This document shows, one piece after another, positions 24,819-25,722 of a stretch of 25,722 bases of DNA. This DNA comes from CAYSPU01 sp964432995 (GTDB lineage Bacteria; Verrucomicrobiota; Verrucomicrobiia; Limisphaerales; JAHDYP01). Both the position numbers and the translations under genes were made by a program. Under the pieces are notes generated by a model. The model was not told the DNA's origin. It did no database searches and saw only the letters and a list, made by a program, of their open reading frames with translations. Each line of letters begins with the position of its first letter. Position 1 is the first letter of the stretch. Location: NCBI GenBank assembly GCA_964432995.1, contig CAYSPU010000057.1:1-25722 (forward strand). The letters are read 5' to 3'.

Positions 24819-25722
24819 ATGCGAAATCTCGTCATGACTACTCACCCGTCTTCCCCATGCCCCGGCAGCGTTCTGGTCGTGGACGACATCCCCGCGAACC
24901 GGAACTTGCTGCGCGAAATCCTCGAGCCCTGCGGCTACGAAGTGCTCCTGGCGGCCGATGGCGAAACCGCGCTCAAGGTGTCCCAACGGGCGCAACCCGA
25001 CCTGGTGCTGCTGGACGTGATCATGCCCGGGAAGGATGGGTTTGCGACCTGTCGTCAACTGAAGCAGCTCGAGGCCACGCGTGCCATCCCGGTAATCTTC
25101 CTGACCTCCAGGGACGAAACGCGCGCGGTCATCGAGGGCTTCGAGTCTGGCGGGGTGGATTACATCACGCGGCCGTTCCAGGCGGAGGAAGTGCTGGCCC
25201 GGGTGCGGACCCATCTTGAGAACAGCCGGCTCACCCGGGCGATCATTGCCCAGAAAGAGCAGCTCGAGGCCGTCAACCGCCAGTTGCGCGAGGAAATCCA
25301 GCGGCGCGAGCGCGCGGAAGACTCGCTACAGGTTGCCGATCAAAGGCTCTCCCTGCTCAGCGCGCAAGAGGCCCGACGCTGGGGCCTGGATGCGCTGATC
25401 GGAACTTCTCCGGCGCTCCGTCGGATCGTGGACGACGTGTGCAAGCTGCAAGCCCTGGCGGGCACGCCGGTGCTGATCGTCGGCGAAAGCGGCACGGGCA
25501 AGGAGCTGATCGCCCGCGCCATCCACCACGGGAGCCCTCGCTCCAAGGCGCCGTTCCTGGCCGTGAACTGCTCGGCCGTCCCGCAGGAACTTGCCGAGTC
25601 CCTGTTCTTCGGCCACCTGAAAGGGGCCTTCTCCGGCGCCGCGCGCGACGAGAAGGGATATTTCGAAAACGCCAACGGCGGCACGCTGTTCCTGGACGAG
25701 ATCGGGGACATGCCCGCTTGGC
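24819..25722 (+). CDS. NtrC-type sigma54 response regulator, C-terminus off window
   Basis: Open from ATG 24819 to the right edge (301 codons); ATG 24834 is an alternative in-frame start. The receiver domain (about 15-135) has VLVVDDIPANRN, phospho-acceptor Asp66 in LVLLDVIMPGKDG and TSRDE (Thr/Lys pocket), so unlike the regulator at 13683 it looks functional. A coiled-coil linker (KEQLEAVNRQLREEIQRRER) follows. The AAA+ domain begins IGTSPALRRI with Walker A GESGTGKE, GAFSGA (a near-normal sigma54 loop) and TLFLDEIGDMP (Walker B). The DNA-binding end is off the window. It starts 2 nt after the kinase stop, so the kinase and regulator are co-transcribed and probably cognate. Confidence 0.93.
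   Translation, partial: MRNLVMTTHPSSPCPGSVLVVDDIPANRNLLREILEPCGYEVLLAADGETALKVSQRAQPDLVLLDVIMPGKDGFATCRQLKQLEATRAIPVIFLTSRDETRAVIEGFESGGVDYITRPFQAEEVLARVRTHLENSRLTRAIIAQKEQLEAVNRQLREEIQRRERAEDSLQVADQRLSLLSAQEARRWGLDALIGTSPALRRIVDDVCKLQALAGTPVLIVGESGTGKELIARAIHHGSPRSKAPFLAVNCSAVPQELAESLFFGHLKGAFSGAARDEKGYFENANGGTLFLDEIGDMPAW

Overview
The window is GC-rich and most likely comes from a member of the Verrucomicrobiota. That is inferred from style, not from a marker gene: there is a very large hybrid kinase with a Reg_prop beta-propeller and Y_Y_Y domain, exported beta-rich proteins, and many palindromic dispersed repeats. No rRNA, tRNA or CRISPR array was seen. A run of ten N at 22564-22573 shows this is a draft assembly.

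Positions 1-13333, all on the minus strand, hold most of an extracellular contractile injection system (eCIS, a phage-tail-like particle). In transcription order (right to left) the genes are: a small winged-helix protein; a NusG/RfaH-family antiterminator; a 189-nt leader; tail sheath; tail tube; a 74-residue conserved small protein; a calpain-type cysteine protease; a T4 gp26-like baseplate protein with two CxxC knuckles; a proline-rich protein; a DUF4255 (Afp16/Pvc16-type) terminator; an AAA+ ATPase (Afp15/Pvc15-type); a 110-residue protein; a large DUF4157 + OmpA + putative lysozyme-like protein; and a second DUF4157 protein cut by the left edge. Many junctions overlap by 4 nt or are separated by 1-40 nt, which indicates one long operon. 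The spike, LysM, gp25, gp6-like and tape-measure genes are not here and would be expected to the left. The calpain-like protease and the two DUF4157 proteins are the best cargo (effector) candidates.

Upstream of the operon (13683-15143, minus) is a sigma54-type AAA+ activator. Its receiver-like N-terminus lacks an obvious phospho-acceptor Asp, and its GAFTGA loop reads GAYTTA. Together with the winged-helix and NusG-like genes it forms a plausible control cassette for the particle operon.

Positions 15144-19938 are mostly non-coding or in decay. A 1.2-kb intergenic region is full of inverted repeats, including a hairpin built from 7-nt tandem units. It is followed by two exported proteins of unknown function on the plus strand and an AAA_14/DUF4143 ATPase pseudogene with an internal deletion. 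A second heptad hairpin and a MITE-like repeat come next; a related copy of that repeat lies inside the eCIS operon.

Positions 19939-25722 (plus) encode a two-component pair: a giant sensor hybrid kinase (CBM9-like, carboxypeptidase-regulatory-like, Reg_prop propeller, Y_Y_Y, one TM helix, HisKA, HATPase, receiver) and, 2 nt downstream, an NtrC-type response regulator cut by the right edge. A 62-bp palindromic repeat is inserted in frame in the kinase ATPase domain.
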